12,296 nucleotides of DNA from Oscillospiraceae bacterium (GTDB lineage: Bacteria; Bacillota_A; Clostridia; Oscillospirales; CAG-272), in assembly GCA_015064195.1 (NCBI GenBank), contig SVSO01000075.1, positions 1-12,296 of the forward strand. Reading direction: 5' to 3'. A program made the position numbers and the translations under genes. How positions within the stretch are numbered: the first letter of the stretch is position 1; each line of letters begins with the position of its first letter. The notes beneath the pieces are model-generated. The model searched no databases. It worked only from the letters and a program-made list of their open reading frames with translations, and was not told the origin of the DNA. Below, piece by piece: positions 1-6,803 of this stretch.

Positions 1-1
1 C

Positions 2-727
2 GTGTCTGACCACTACATGATCAAAGGCATGATCGGCACGGAGGTGAACGGTCTCTACGCCGCGGCATTCAAGATCCCCACCATGCTCATCCTCCTCTCC
101 GGCATCTTCATCGAGGCGTGGCAGTTCTCCGCCGTCACCGAGCGGGACACGGAATCCAAAAAGCAGCATGAAGCCTTTTTCGGCACGGTGTTCGACAGTT
201 TTCAGGGAATGCTGTTCATCTCCGCCGCCGGTCTGATCGCCATGGCAAAGGCGGCATCCTTCATCCTGTTCTCCGATGAATTCTACCCGGCGTGGCAGTA
301 TATGCCGCTGCTCATCTTCGCCACGGTCTATTCCAGCCTTGTCACCTTCATGGGCAGTGTCTATCTCGTTGACAAAAAGAGCATCCATTCCTTCACCACC
401 GCCGCCATCGGTGCGGGCGTGAATGTCGTCTTCAACCTGCTCCTCATTCCCTCTCCCCTCGGTGCAAACGGTGCGGCACTGGCCACCTTCCTCAGCTATT
501 TCATCGTGTTCATCATCCGCGCCGTCAACACGCGGCGCATGATCCCCTTCAATCTTCACACGCCCAAAGTTGTCGTCAACACCGTCATCATCGCCGTGCA
601 GACCGCGTGGATGGTGCTGGAGCTGCCGCTGTGGATCGTCGTGCAGGCAGTCGCCATCGCCGCCATCTTCACAATCAACGCGCGTCCCATTCTCAAGGGC
701 ATCCTCAAGGTGCTCAGACGGGGATAA
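2..727 (+). CDS. MATE-like oligosaccharide/polysaccharide flippase, C-terminal part (5' truncated by window)
   Basis: This is the C-terminal half of a polytopic membrane protein resembling Wzx/MATE-type flippases, which move lipid-linked sugar units across the cytoplasmic membrane. The visible 241 residues are mostly hydrophobic, with about six or seven likely membrane helices (roughly residues 25-43, 67-88, 98-118, 132-152, 156-174, 189-205 and 208-226). The opening VSDHYMIKGMIGTEVNGLYA and the following AAFKIP match the repeat-boundary region typical of this superfamily (family knowledge). The GTG at position 2 is almost certainly an internal Val codon, because full-length members run to about 450-500 residues and no ribosome binding site can be seen. 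The stop is at 725-727, six bases before a two-way terminator hairpin. The transported glycan cannot be inferred. Confidence 0.8.
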   Translation: MSDHYMIKGMIGTEVNGLYAAAFKIPTMLILLSGIFIEAWQFSAVTERDTESKKQHEAFFGTVFDSFQGMLFISAAGLIAMAKAASFILFSDEFYPAWQYMPLLIFATVYSSLVTFMGSVYLVDKKSIHSFTTAAIGAGVNVVFNLLLIPSPLGANGAALATFLSYFIVFIIRAVNTRRMIPFNLHTPKVVVNTVIIAVQTAWMVLELPLWIVVQAVAIAAIFTINARPILKGILKVLRRG

Positions 728-732
728 AAATA

Positions 733-760
733 TCCGGCACATTTTGTGCCGGAATTTTTT
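733..760. terminator. Two-way intrinsic terminator between flippase and metallophosphoesterase
   Basis: A GC-rich stem CCGGCAC (734-740) pairs with GTGCCGG (746-752) around the loop ATTTT, extended by one T-A pair. On the plus strand it is followed by a six-T run (755-760). On the minus strand it is followed by the complement of the A run at 726-730. It therefore fits as a shared terminator for the convergent genes on both sides. The minus-strand stop codon (759-761) sits inside the plus-strand T run. Confidence 0.85.
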
Positions 761-1598
761 ATGCAAGAATGATCTCATCCTGACGGGAGCGGGAGAGCTT
801 GACCGTCTTACCGTCCACCGCGTAGGTGTTTTCCGCCGCGATGTAGGCCGATGTGACGTGCGCGCCGTCAATGACAACCTCGCGATAACCGCAGGGACAG
901 CGAAGCGGATCGGGCTTGGTGCCGGAATAGGAATAATGGCCGGTGAACAGCAGCGGCTTTGTGCCGAACTGCTCCGGCGTCACCACATAGGACGTGTGAA
1001 CATGGCCGGCAATGAGGCAGAGAATGCGCGTATCCTCCCGCACGAGCCGGCAGAATTCCTCGCTTTCCTTCGCCGCATCAAAATAATGGGCGCACAGGAT
1101 CACCCGCTTGTCGGGATTTGCCGCCATCTCACGGCGGATGAACGCCATATCCGCCGGTGCGTAAGTGCCGTCCGAATGCTCCGTCGGATCAAGATCCGCG
1201 CCGTAGGTGTCGAGGAGGATGAACAGCACATCGCCGCAGACGATGGACGACTGTCTGGAAAATCCGGTGATCTCCCGCCATTTTTCCTCGCCGTACTGCT
1301 CATGATTGCCCGCGATCATGCGAAGCTCCATGCCCGTGCCGCGAAGCTCCTCCATATGCGCATCAACAAAATTCGCCGTGTTGGAAACGCCTTCATTCAG
1401 CCATGAGCCTTTGATGCCCCATGCCCAGTGATCCAGCGAATAGTCGCCGAGGAGCAGCAGTGCCGCGCAGGGATCGGATTTGTGCTCCGCCGCCACGTCA
1501 GATACAAACTTCGCCAGCCGCGCATTGTTTTCCATACCATACCATTGCAGATGACACCAGTGAATGTCCGATGCCAGCAGAATTCTTGTTTTTTCCAT
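759..1598 (-). CDS. Calcineurin-like metallophosphoesterase
   Basis: A 279-residue cytoplasmic protein with the full signature of the calcineurin-type metallophosphoesterase fold. It shows D11-x-H13 (SDIHWCH), G51-D52 (LLLLGDYS), the GNHE motif at 97-100, H171 in CAHYF, and GHVH at 198-201. These residues normally bind two metal ions and hydrolyse phosphomono- or diesters (family knowledge). No signal peptide is seen. The start at 1598 is chosen because the frame begins MEKTRILLASDIH, the usual N-terminus just ahead of the first metal motif, and a GGAGG lies about seven bases upstream. The frame stays open to 2672, but that extension runs antisense to the PHP gene and upstream of a clear promoter. 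The substrate is unknown. It is divergent from a second metal-dependent hydrolase, so the pair may act in related phosphoester turnover (inference). Confidence 0.85.
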   Translation of the reverse strand: MEKTRILLASDIHWCHLQWYGMENNARLAKFVSDVAAEHKSDPCAALLLLGDYSLDHWAWGIKGSWLNEGVSNTANFVDAHMEELRGTGMELRMIAGNHEQYGEEKWREITGFSRQSSIVCGDVLFILLDTYGADLDPTEHSDGTYAPADMAFIRREMAANPDKRVILCAHYFDAAKESEEFCRLVREDTRILCLIAGHVHTSYVVTPEQFGTKPLLFTGHYSYSGTKPDPLRCPCGYREVVIDGAHVTSAYIAAENTYAVDGKTVKLSRSRQDEIILA

Positions 1599-1623
1599 AG
1601 AAGCCTCCGCAGTTTTTTCTTTC

Positions 1624-1652
1624 AGTATAGCACAAATTTGTGAATAAATCAA
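1624..1652 (-). promoter_or_regulatory. Sigma-A-type promoter of the metallophosphoesterase gene, with internal palindrome
   Basis: Read on the minus strand, TTGATT (1652-1647) and TATACT (1629-1624) are separated by exactly 17 bases. The -10 lies about 25 bases before the start codon. A perfect 12-base palindrome CACAAATTTGTG (1631-1642) fills most of the spacer and could be a repressor operator (inference). Confidence 0.75.
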
Positions 1653-1689
1653 CGCCGTGGGGATTTTTTGCACCGGTATGCGAAAATGC

Positions 1690-1718
1690 TTGACATTCCG
1701 CAGATTCCGGCGTATAAT
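1690..1718 (+). promoter_or_regulatory. Consensus sigma-A promoter of the PHP-domain gene
   Basis: A perfect TTGACA (1690-1695) and TATAAT (1713-1718) are separated by 17 bases, with an A-rich stretch TGCGAAAA just upstream of the -35. It lies 33 bases before the chosen start codon and a GGAGG is at 1739-1743. The -35 elements of this promoter and of the opposing metallophosphoesterase promoter are 37 bases apart, back to back. Confidence 0.9.
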
Positions 1719-1751
1719 GTTACTGTAAAATTTTTTCCGGAGGACATTTCC

Positions 1752-2918
1752 ATGAAACATCCCGAACGAAAGCTGGCAAAAAACTTTGATATGCCCGGCC
1801 GCGCACAGAATTTCACCGATCAGGTCTATGCCGGTGAACGCGGCTCGTGGGATACGATCAATGCCGATCAGCGCACAAGACTTCCCGGGCCGCCGAAGCT
1901 CAACGTTTATTTCGGTGAGCTGCACGGGCACACCAATCTCTCCGACGGCAGGCCGGACATCGATTCCTATTTCATCAATCTCCGCGACAATGCCAAGCTG
2001 GATTTCGGCGCGGTATCCGATCACGATCACGGCGGTGTGGGCAAGCCGGAGCTGTGGGATGCAGGCAAATGGGAGCTGACAAAAAAGAAGGTGAATGAAT
2101 ACCATGAGCCGGGAAAATTCACCACCATCCTCGCCTATGAGCGGGATTCCTATCCGTGGTACAACAATCTGGTCGTCTACTTCCGGGACGGCGACGGTGA
2201 TCTGCTCCGCGGTGTGCGCGATGGTGAGCTGACACGGGAGGAGCTGCACCGGTATCTTGCCCGCGAGGATCTGATCCTCGTGCCTCATGACACCAACCTT
2301 CTCTCCTCCGGCGCGGATTTTCTCGCCATGGAGCTTTGCGATATGACACCGCTGATTCAGGTGTATTCCCGCGGAAGCTGTGCGGAATACATGGGCGATC
2401 CACTGGCCTGCTACTCCGACTGCGAGGGCGGACATTGGCAGGATGCCCTGAAGCGCGGTGCGAAAATGGGCTGTATCGCCTGCTCGGACGACCACGTCTG
2501 CCAGAACGGTCTGACCGTGGAATCCATGCCCTACCCCTTCAAATATTCCGGCATCACCGGCGTATGGGCGGAGGAAAATACCAGAGAATCCATCTTCGAT
2601 GCCATTAAAGCAAGACGGTGCTACGGCTTCATGGGCGGCAGAGTCACGCTGGATTTCCGCATTGACGGCCACTACATGGGCGAGGAGATCGTATGCGAGG
2701 GCGATCCGGCCATCTATTACAAGGTGGAGGCAGATGCACCGGTGGAGAGCGTCACCATCGTTAAAAACTGCCGGGATTATATCATCATGAAAAAAACGGC
2801 AGAGCAGCTGTTTTACGATTACCGGCAGGAATTGCCGGAGGACTGCTACTACGTGCGTGTCAGACTTGCGGGCGGAAGATTGGCATGGAGCAGCCCGATC
2901 TGGGTAAAACGGGCGTAA
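1752..2918 (+). CDS. PHP-domain metal-dependent hydrolase (DUF3604-like)
   Basis: A 388-residue protein with the metal-binding motifs of the PHP (polymerase and histidinol phosphatase) superfamily. These are H58-G-H60 in GELHGHTNLSDG, the SDHDH cluster at 89-93, a likely metal ligand E130 in LAYERD, H179 in VPHDTN, and the SDDH motif at 245-248. PHP proteins usually hold three metal ions and hydrolyse phosphoesters (family knowledge). The C-terminal section (about 300-388) looks beta-rich and ends AWSSPIWV, a tail I associate with DUF3604-type PHP proteins. The start at 1752 is eight bases after GGAGG and downstream of a perfect promoter. The in-frame ATG at 1668 lies upstream of the -35 and is rejected. 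No signal peptide is visible. The substrate is unknown. No convincing terminator follows, so some read-through into the next gene is possible. Confidence 0.85.
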   Translation: MKHPERKLAKNFDMPGRAQNFTDQVYAGERGSWDTINADQRTRLPGPPKLNVYFGELHGHTNLSDGRPDIDSYFINLRDNAKLDFGAVSDHDHGGVGKPELWDAGKWELTKKKVNEYHEPGKFTTILAYERDSYPWYNNLVVYFRDGDGDLLRGVRDGELTREELHRYLAREDLILVPHDTNLLSSGADFLAMELCDMTPLIQVYSRGSCAEYMGDPLACYSDCEGGHWQDALKRGAKMGCIACSDDHVCQNGLTVESMPYPFKYSGITGVWAEENTRESIFDAIKARRCYGFMGGRVTLDFRIDGHYMGEEIVCEGDPAIYYKVEADAPVESVTIVKNCRDYIIMKKTAEQLFYDYRQELPEDCYYVRVRLAGGRLAWSSPIWVKRA

Positions 2919-2952
2919 TTCCGGAAAAAATCAAAAAAATGTGCGAAAAACC

Positions 2953-2981
2953 TTGACAATTCACGTTTTTTATCGTATAAT
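2953..2981 (+). promoter_or_regulatory. Consensus sigma-A promoter of the YegP-like gene
   Basis: A perfect TTGACA (2953-2958) and TATAAT (2976-2981) are separated by 17 bases, followed by the ribosome binding site GGAGGA (3017-3022). The word TGTGCGAAA occurs before the -35 (2940-2948) and again in the leader (3003-3011). The perfect elements suggest strong constitutive transcription. Confidence 0.9.
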
Positions 2982-3026
2982 AATACTATCAAAATATCGC
3001 AGTGTGCGAAATATTTGGAGGATACT

Positions 3027-3395
3027 ATGGGTAAATTCAAGGTAAAGGCCGTTTCCACCGGCGTCAAGTTCGATCTTTGCGCAGGCAACGGTCAGATCAT
3101 CGCAACCTCCGAGGTCTACAACTCGGAAAGCTCCTGTCTCAAGGGCGTTGAGAGCGTCAAGAAGAACGCTGCCATCGCAAACTTTGAGGATCAGACGGTT
3201 GAAGAAGTTGTCACCGCTGTCAATCCGAAGTTTGAAATGTACACCGACAAGAAGGGCGAATTCCGTTTCCGCCTGAAGGCTCGCAACGGCGAGATCATTG
3301 CCACCTCCGAGGGCTATGTTTCCAAGGATGGCTGCCTCAATGGTATCGAGAGCGTCAGAAAGAACGCGCCCGAGGCTGAGATCGTCAAGGAATAA
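3027..3395 (+). CDS. YegP/DUF1508 (UPF0339) tandem-repeat protein
   Basis: A 122-residue soluble protein made of two copies of the DUF1508 repeat. Repeat one spans about residues 14-48 and repeat two about 79-114. The shared core is NG(Q/E)IIATSE, followed by CL(K/N)G(V/I)ESV(K/R)KNA. This matches the two-repeat form of the YegP family, whose biochemical role is unknown (family knowledge). The start at 3027 follows GGAGGA by four bases; the in-frame ATG at 3015 overlaps the ribosome binding site and is rejected. The gene stands alone behind its own perfect promoter and is closed by a strong terminator, so it is probably monocistronic and well expressed (inference). Confidence 0.9.
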   Translation: MGKFKVKAVSTGVKFDLCAGNGQIIATSEVYNSESSCLKGVESVKKNAAIANFEDQTVEEVVTAVNPKFEMYTDKKGEFRFRLKARNGEIIATSEGYVSKDGCLNGIESVRKNAPEAEIVKE

Positions 3396-3399
3396 TCGT

Positions 3400-3439
3400 C
3401 AAAAAACGCGGCTGATGCATCGCATCGGCCGCGTTTTTT
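3400..3439. terminator. Strong two-way terminator between YegP-like gene and corrinoid operon
   Basis: A 13-pair stem (3406-3418 with 3422-3434, one T-G wobble) encloses a three-base loop ATC. It is flanked by six A residues (3401-3406) and six T residues (3434-3439). The symmetry allows termination in both directions. The stop codon of the last operon gene (3438-3440) overlaps its edge. Confidence 0.9.
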
Positions 3440-4088
3440 ATTTGAAATATTCCGCTAATACTGCCGCATCCTCCGGCGGAAAATGCCAGATCTCATAAGT
3501 AAAGATCACGTTGTCCTCTGTCTCGACGGAAGAAAGCTTGCGTGCCAGCACAAAGCGCCCGTCCACCGTTCCGAATTCAAGCTTATGCGGATCGGTGCTG
3601 ACGGGATTTTCGCCGTAGAAAAACGACAGCTCCTTCATGAGCACCGTCTGCGAATCGGCGTGAAAACGCATCTCGGCCTGTCCCTCCGGCGTAAATGCCT
3701 CCGCGCCCCGGGCAATGGCATCCACCACAGCCCGGCGACTCACGATCATGTGATTGACCGAAACCGCGCGGATCTCGCCGTCGGTGGGGAGGGTGTACCC
3801 TTCCCTGACGCACAGCTCGGAATCGAGAAAGGAGCTGAGGACGTAGAAATTCTTTCCGGCATCGCCCTTGACACTGACGATGGCGAAATTGTCGTCGGTT
3901 TTTGCCACCGTCCGGCCGCCCTGATAGGTGCCGCCGGTGGTCACATACCGCACGCCGCGCCATTCAAAGCCGTCGCCCGTGCGTCTTGCAGAATGGTCGA
4001 ACACCACAACCCGGCTGAGAACTGCGGCGATGGCGATGAGTACGATGCCCACCACGATGCCCGTGCGGATCTTTTCGTTTTTTGTCAT
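3438..4088 (-). CDS. Single-pass membrane protein of unknown function, last gene of corrinoid operon
   Basis: I do not recognise this 216-residue protein. It has a short charged N-terminus (MTKNEKIR), one strongly hydrophobic helix at about residues 9-30, and then a roughly 185-residue mixed alpha/beta domain that most likely lies outside the membrane. No lipobox, metal-binding cluster or known catalytic motif stands out. The start at 4088 is supported by AGGAG (4094-4098), which overlaps the stop codon of the activator gene upstream (gap eight bases), so translation is probably coupled. The longer frame to 4187 would overlap that gene and lacks a better site. Its position as the last operon gene before a strong terminator implies co-expression with the methyltransferase genes. 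A link to substrate sensing or envelope function is only a guess. Confidence 0.7.
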   Translation of the reverse strand: MTKNEKIRTGIVVGIVLIAIAAVLSRVVVFDHSARRTGDGFEWRGVRYVTTGGTYQGGRTVAKTDDNFAIVSVKGDAGKNFYVLSSFLDSELCVREGYTLPTDGEIRAVSVNHMIVSRRAVVDAIARGAEAFTPEGQAEMRFHADSQTVLMKELSFFYGENPVSTDPHKLEFGTVDGRFVLARKLSSVETEDNVIFTYEIWHFPPEDAAVLAEYFK

Positions 4089-4096
4089 GTTGTCTC

Positions 4097-5575
4097 CTAA
4101 AACAGCATTTGCTCGGTGTATTCCCGGATGAACACGGGATTTGCCGCAAGCTCGGACACCTGCACGCGCCGGCAGAATTTCGCGCACGCAGGCCGCCGTC
4201 CGGTATCCAGCAGCATGGCCGCTCCGGTCAGTGCCCCGTTGCCCACCGCGTTGGCGCGGGATGAAAGCTCCGGTGGAAACAGCCCGATCCTGCCTGCATT
4301 TTCCGGGTCAAGATAGCTTCCGAAGCCGCCGGCAATGACAAGCTCCGCCGTGCCGTCAGCCGAAGCCCCCGCCGTGTGAAGCAGGGTGCGGATGCCGGCA
4401 TGGATGGCACTTTTCGCCAGCTGGATCTTGCGGATATCCTCCTGTGTCAGCATGACCGGCGGTGCGATCTGTGCATCCCCGTCCTCGAGAAATCCGGTCT
4501 CATCGAGAATTTCCAGCTCCAGAAGGCACGCCGCCGCGTCCACGATGCCGCTTCCGCAGATGCCCGTGGGCGGCACATCACCGATGACATGAGCGTGAAG
4601 CGTGCCGTCCGATACCGTCACGTGATCGATCGCGCCCGGCCGTCCGCCCATGCCCATGGAGATGCCCGCGCCTTCAAATGCCGGGCCGGCTGCCGTGGAG
4701 CAGGCATACAGCTTGCCGCCGTGCGACAGCAAAAGCTCGCCGTTCGTACCGATGTCGGCCAGCAGTCGGGTGCGCGTGTCCCCATCGAAAAAGCCGGATG
4801 CCAGCGCCGCCGTCACCGTGTCCGCGCCGAGAAACGCGGCGATGCAGGGCGGCAGATAGACCTCGCCTGTCGTCGGAAGGGACAGCTCCACCGCCGGGAT
4901 CGTCTCGCCGAACAGCCGCTCCGCTTTGAATGGCGCTCTTGCCAATGCCGCCGGGGAGGTTTCGGTGAGCAGATGGAGCATGGTCGTGTTGCCGGTGATG
5001 ACCACCGCGTCGATCTCCTCCGGCAAAATGCCCGCCGCATCTGCCATTTTCACAAGCAGGCGGCTCACAGCTTCCCGGATGCATCCGGCGAGTGCGCGGC
5101 CTTTTCCGGCAAGCGCGGCCTCGATGCGGGAGATCACGTCCGCGCCGAACGCAGACTGGGGATTTTTCGCCCCGGCTTCGGCGATGCACCGGCCGTCACG
5201 GTCAAACAGCCGCGCCGCCAGTGTAGTCGTGCCGATGTCCACCGCCGCGCCGAATTGCGTGAAGGCGGGGGAGGATAGATCGATACGCCGCGCGCCGTCG
5301 GTGCAGACCACCGCATCGGCGGATTCGGTGACGACCGTGCAGTCGCCCTCCGCCCGCGTCATGCAGGCAAGCCGACAGCCGCTGTGGATGGCATTCCCCA
5401 GCAGATGTTTTTCCCGCTCGGACGGCTCACTCAGTGCGCCGTGTGCCGTCACGCGGCATTTTCCGCACCGTCCGTCACCGCCGCAGGGCAGCTCAAGCTC
5501 TCCCGGCAGGATCAGTTCCGACAGCAGACATCCCGCCGCCGCTTCCCGCGTGATGCCGTTGATTGTGACCTTCAT
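4097..5575 (-). CDS. Reductive activator of corrinoid protein (RamA/RACo-like, [2Fe-2S] ferredoxin + ASKHA domain)
   Basis: A 492-residue cytoplasmic protein that likely uses ATP to reduce inactive Co(II) corrinoid back to Co(I), restarting methyl-transfer cycles (role known for RamA/RACo proteins). The N-terminal domain holds a plant-type [2Fe-2S] pattern C31-x5-C37-x2-C40 with the fourth Cys at 71 in RLAC. From about residue 108 on is the ASKHA/DUF4445 ATPase region, with AVDIGTTT (111-118), ITGNTTM, ADIGTNGE, AAGPAFEG and a C-terminal AGGFGSYL. It is shorter than characterised RACo proteins (about 600 or more residues); the ferredoxin domain is followed almost directly by the ATPase part. 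The start at 5575 lies five bases after the DUF2284 stop and has only a weak ribosome binding site, so translational coupling is likely. The frame open to 5719 would overlap DUF2284 and is rejected. Confidence 0.9.
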   Translation of the reverse strand: MKVTINGITREAAAGCLLSELILPGELELPCGGDGRCGKCRVTAHGALSEPSEREKHLLGNAIHSGCRLACMTRAEGDCTVVTESADAVVCTDGARRIDLSSPAFTQFGAAVDIGTTTLAARLFDRDGRCIAEAGAKNPQSAFGADVISRIEAALAGKGRALAGCIREAVSRLLVKMADAAGILPEEIDAVVITGNTTMLHLLTETSPAALARAPFKAERLFGETIPAVELSLPTTGEVYLPPCIAAFLGADTVTAALASGFFDGDTRTRLLADIGTNGELLLSHGGKLYACSTAAGPAFEGAGISMGMGGRPGAIDHVTVSDGTLHAHVIGDVPPTGICGSGIVDAAACLLELEILDETGFLEDGDAQIAPPVMLTQEDIRKIQLAKSAIHAGIRTLLHTAGASADGTAELVIAGGFGSYLDPENAGRIGLFPPELSSRANAVGNGALTGAAMLLDTGRRPACAKFCRRVQVSELAANPVFIREYTEQMLF

Positions 5576-5580
5576 ATCCG

Positions 5581-6129
5581 TTACCCGATGAGCACCGCGC
5601 CGAAATAGGTGACGGTGTTTTGTCCGTTGATGTACTTCATGCCCGCCGCCGGTGCCAGCTTTGACACATTCACGCCGTAGGTTTCCAGCGAACGGATGGC
5701 AAGCTCGGGATGGCGGCACGGCTCATCCGTTTTTTTCGCGCATACCGGGCAGACGCGGCATCCTCCCGCGCCGAGCAGTCTTACCCGCTCCACCGGCAGT
5801 GCCTGTGCAAGTCCGCGCACCGACTGCATGAGCTGATTGTGGCGATTGCCCGCCTCCATCATGCCCTCGAAATCGAAGCTGTCCTCAAGCGCGCTGACTG
5901 TCTGAAACACCAGCGCGTACCGATAAGTGCGAAGCTCTGCCATCAGGTCGCAGATCTCGCCCGCATCCGGCGGACAGGTCCAGTTTTTACCGTAATTACC
6001 GCACACATTCGCCCGGCACAGCTCACGGAAGGATGCATCCGTTTCAATATCGGACACGGGGATAACAGCCGCTTTGAACGCACCGGCCGCCAGAACCGCT
6101 TCGGTCAGCGGGGCAAATAATTCTTCCAT
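5581..6129 (-). CDS. DUF2284 cysteine-rich putative metal/Fe-S protein
   Basis: A 182-residue protein of the DUF2284 type, recognised by CGNYGKNWTCPP (43-54) and a C-terminal Cys cluster. The cysteines form two groups. The first is C38, C43, C52 and C60. The second is C124-x2-C127-x2-C130-x7-C138, which resembles an iron-sulfur binding pattern. The function of the family is not established; an electron-transfer or cofactor-handling role beside the corrinoid activator is inferred. The start at 6129 is three bases after the corrinoid protein stop and no ribosome binding site is visible, so re-initiation by ribosomes finishing the upstream gene is likely. It sits between the corrinoid protein and its activator, which ties it to the same process. 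Confidence 0.82.
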   Translation of the reverse strand: MEELFAPLTEAVLAAGAFKAAVIPVSDIETDASFRELCRANVCGNYGKNWTCPPDAGEICDLMAELRTYRYALVFQTVSALEDSFDFEGMMEAGNRHNQLMQSVRGLAQALPVERVRLLGAGGCRVCPVCAKKTDEPCRHPELAIRSLETYGVNVSKLAPAAGMKYINGQNTVTYFGAVLIG

Positions 6130-6132
6130 TGC

Positions 6133-6774
6133 TTATGCCAGCTGACTGCACAGCTCCACAGCCGCATCCGCCGCACTTGCCGCATCGGATGTGTAAACAT
6201 CCGCGCCGATCTTCTCGCGGAATGCCTCTGTAACCGGTGCGCCGCCGATCATGATCTTCACATTGCCGCGGATGCCCTTTTCCTCTGCCAACTTCACAAC
6301 ATCCGCCATGGTGTCCATGGTGGTGGTGAGCAGCGCGGAACAGCAGATGATCTGGCAGTTCTGCTCGATGGCGGTGTTGACAAAGGTTTCTGCCGATACG
6401 TCCGTACCAAGGTCGATGACCTCCAGACCCTTGCCCTCCAGCATCATGCGCACCAGATTCTTGCCGATGTCGTGCAGGTCGCCCTGAACCGTGCCGATGC
6501 AGACGCGGCCCTTCGCCTTGATGCCTTCCGCGGTGAGATGCGGCTTCAGCACCTCAACGCCCATGTTCATGGCGCGTGCGGCAACCAGAACCTCGGGAAC
6601 GAAAACTTCGTTGTTCTTGAACTTTTCGCCGACGATGTTCATGCCGGCAAGCAGAGCTTCGTTGAGGATCTTTTCCGCCGGAATGCCCTCCGAAAGTGCC
6701 TGCTCCACCATACCCTTGACGATCTTGGCCTTGCCCTTCTGTAAATTCTCGCTGATTTCAAGTAAAATGCTCAT
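6133..6774 (-). CDS. Corrinoid (B12-binding) methyltransferase protein, MtaC/MtbC/MttC-like
   Basis: A 213-residue methyl carrier. Residues 1 to about 85 form the helical cap domain common to methyltransferase corrinoid proteins. Residues about 88-213 form the Rossmann-like cobalamin-binding domain. The signature D99-L-H101-D-I-G104 (GDLHDIGKN) supplies the His that ligates cobalt from below, followed by CSALLTTTM (145-153) and GGAPV (177-181), which line the nucleotide-tail pocket (family knowledge). It should shuttle between Co(I) and methyl-Co(III), taking a methyl group from a substrate methyltransferase and giving it to a second one. Length is typical for the family. The start at 6774 is supported by AAAGGAGA about seven bases upstream. 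The 29-base gap after the second UroD-like gene is the longest inside the operon. Confidence 0.95.
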   Translation of the reverse strand: MSILLEISENLQKGKAKIVKGMVEQALSEGIPAEKILNEALLAGMNIVGEKFKNNEVFVPEVLVAARAMNMGVEVLKPHLTAEGIKAKGRVCIGTVQGDLHDIGKNLVRMMLEGKGLEVIDLGTDVSAETFVNTAIEQNCQIICCSALLTTTMDTMADVVKLAEEKGIRGNVKIMIGGAPVTEAFREKIGADVYTSDAASAADAAVELCSQLA

Positions 6775-6803
6775 GATAAATCTCCTTTAATATAATATTT
6801 AAT

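Noticed and set aside
570..1406. 278-codon plus-strand frame overlapping flippase and metallophosphoesterase
   Set aside because: It crosses the end of one real gene, a terminator and the antisense of another, and shows no domain.
1599..2672. N-terminal extension of the metallophosphoesterase frame to 637 residues
   Set aside because: It runs antisense across the PHP gene and past a clear promoter; the calcineurin fold begins at the Met encoded at 1598, which has a good GGAGG.
4376..5278. 300-codon plus-strand open frame
   Set aside because: It is antisense to the clearly recognised activator gene and has an Arg/Ala-rich shadow composition.
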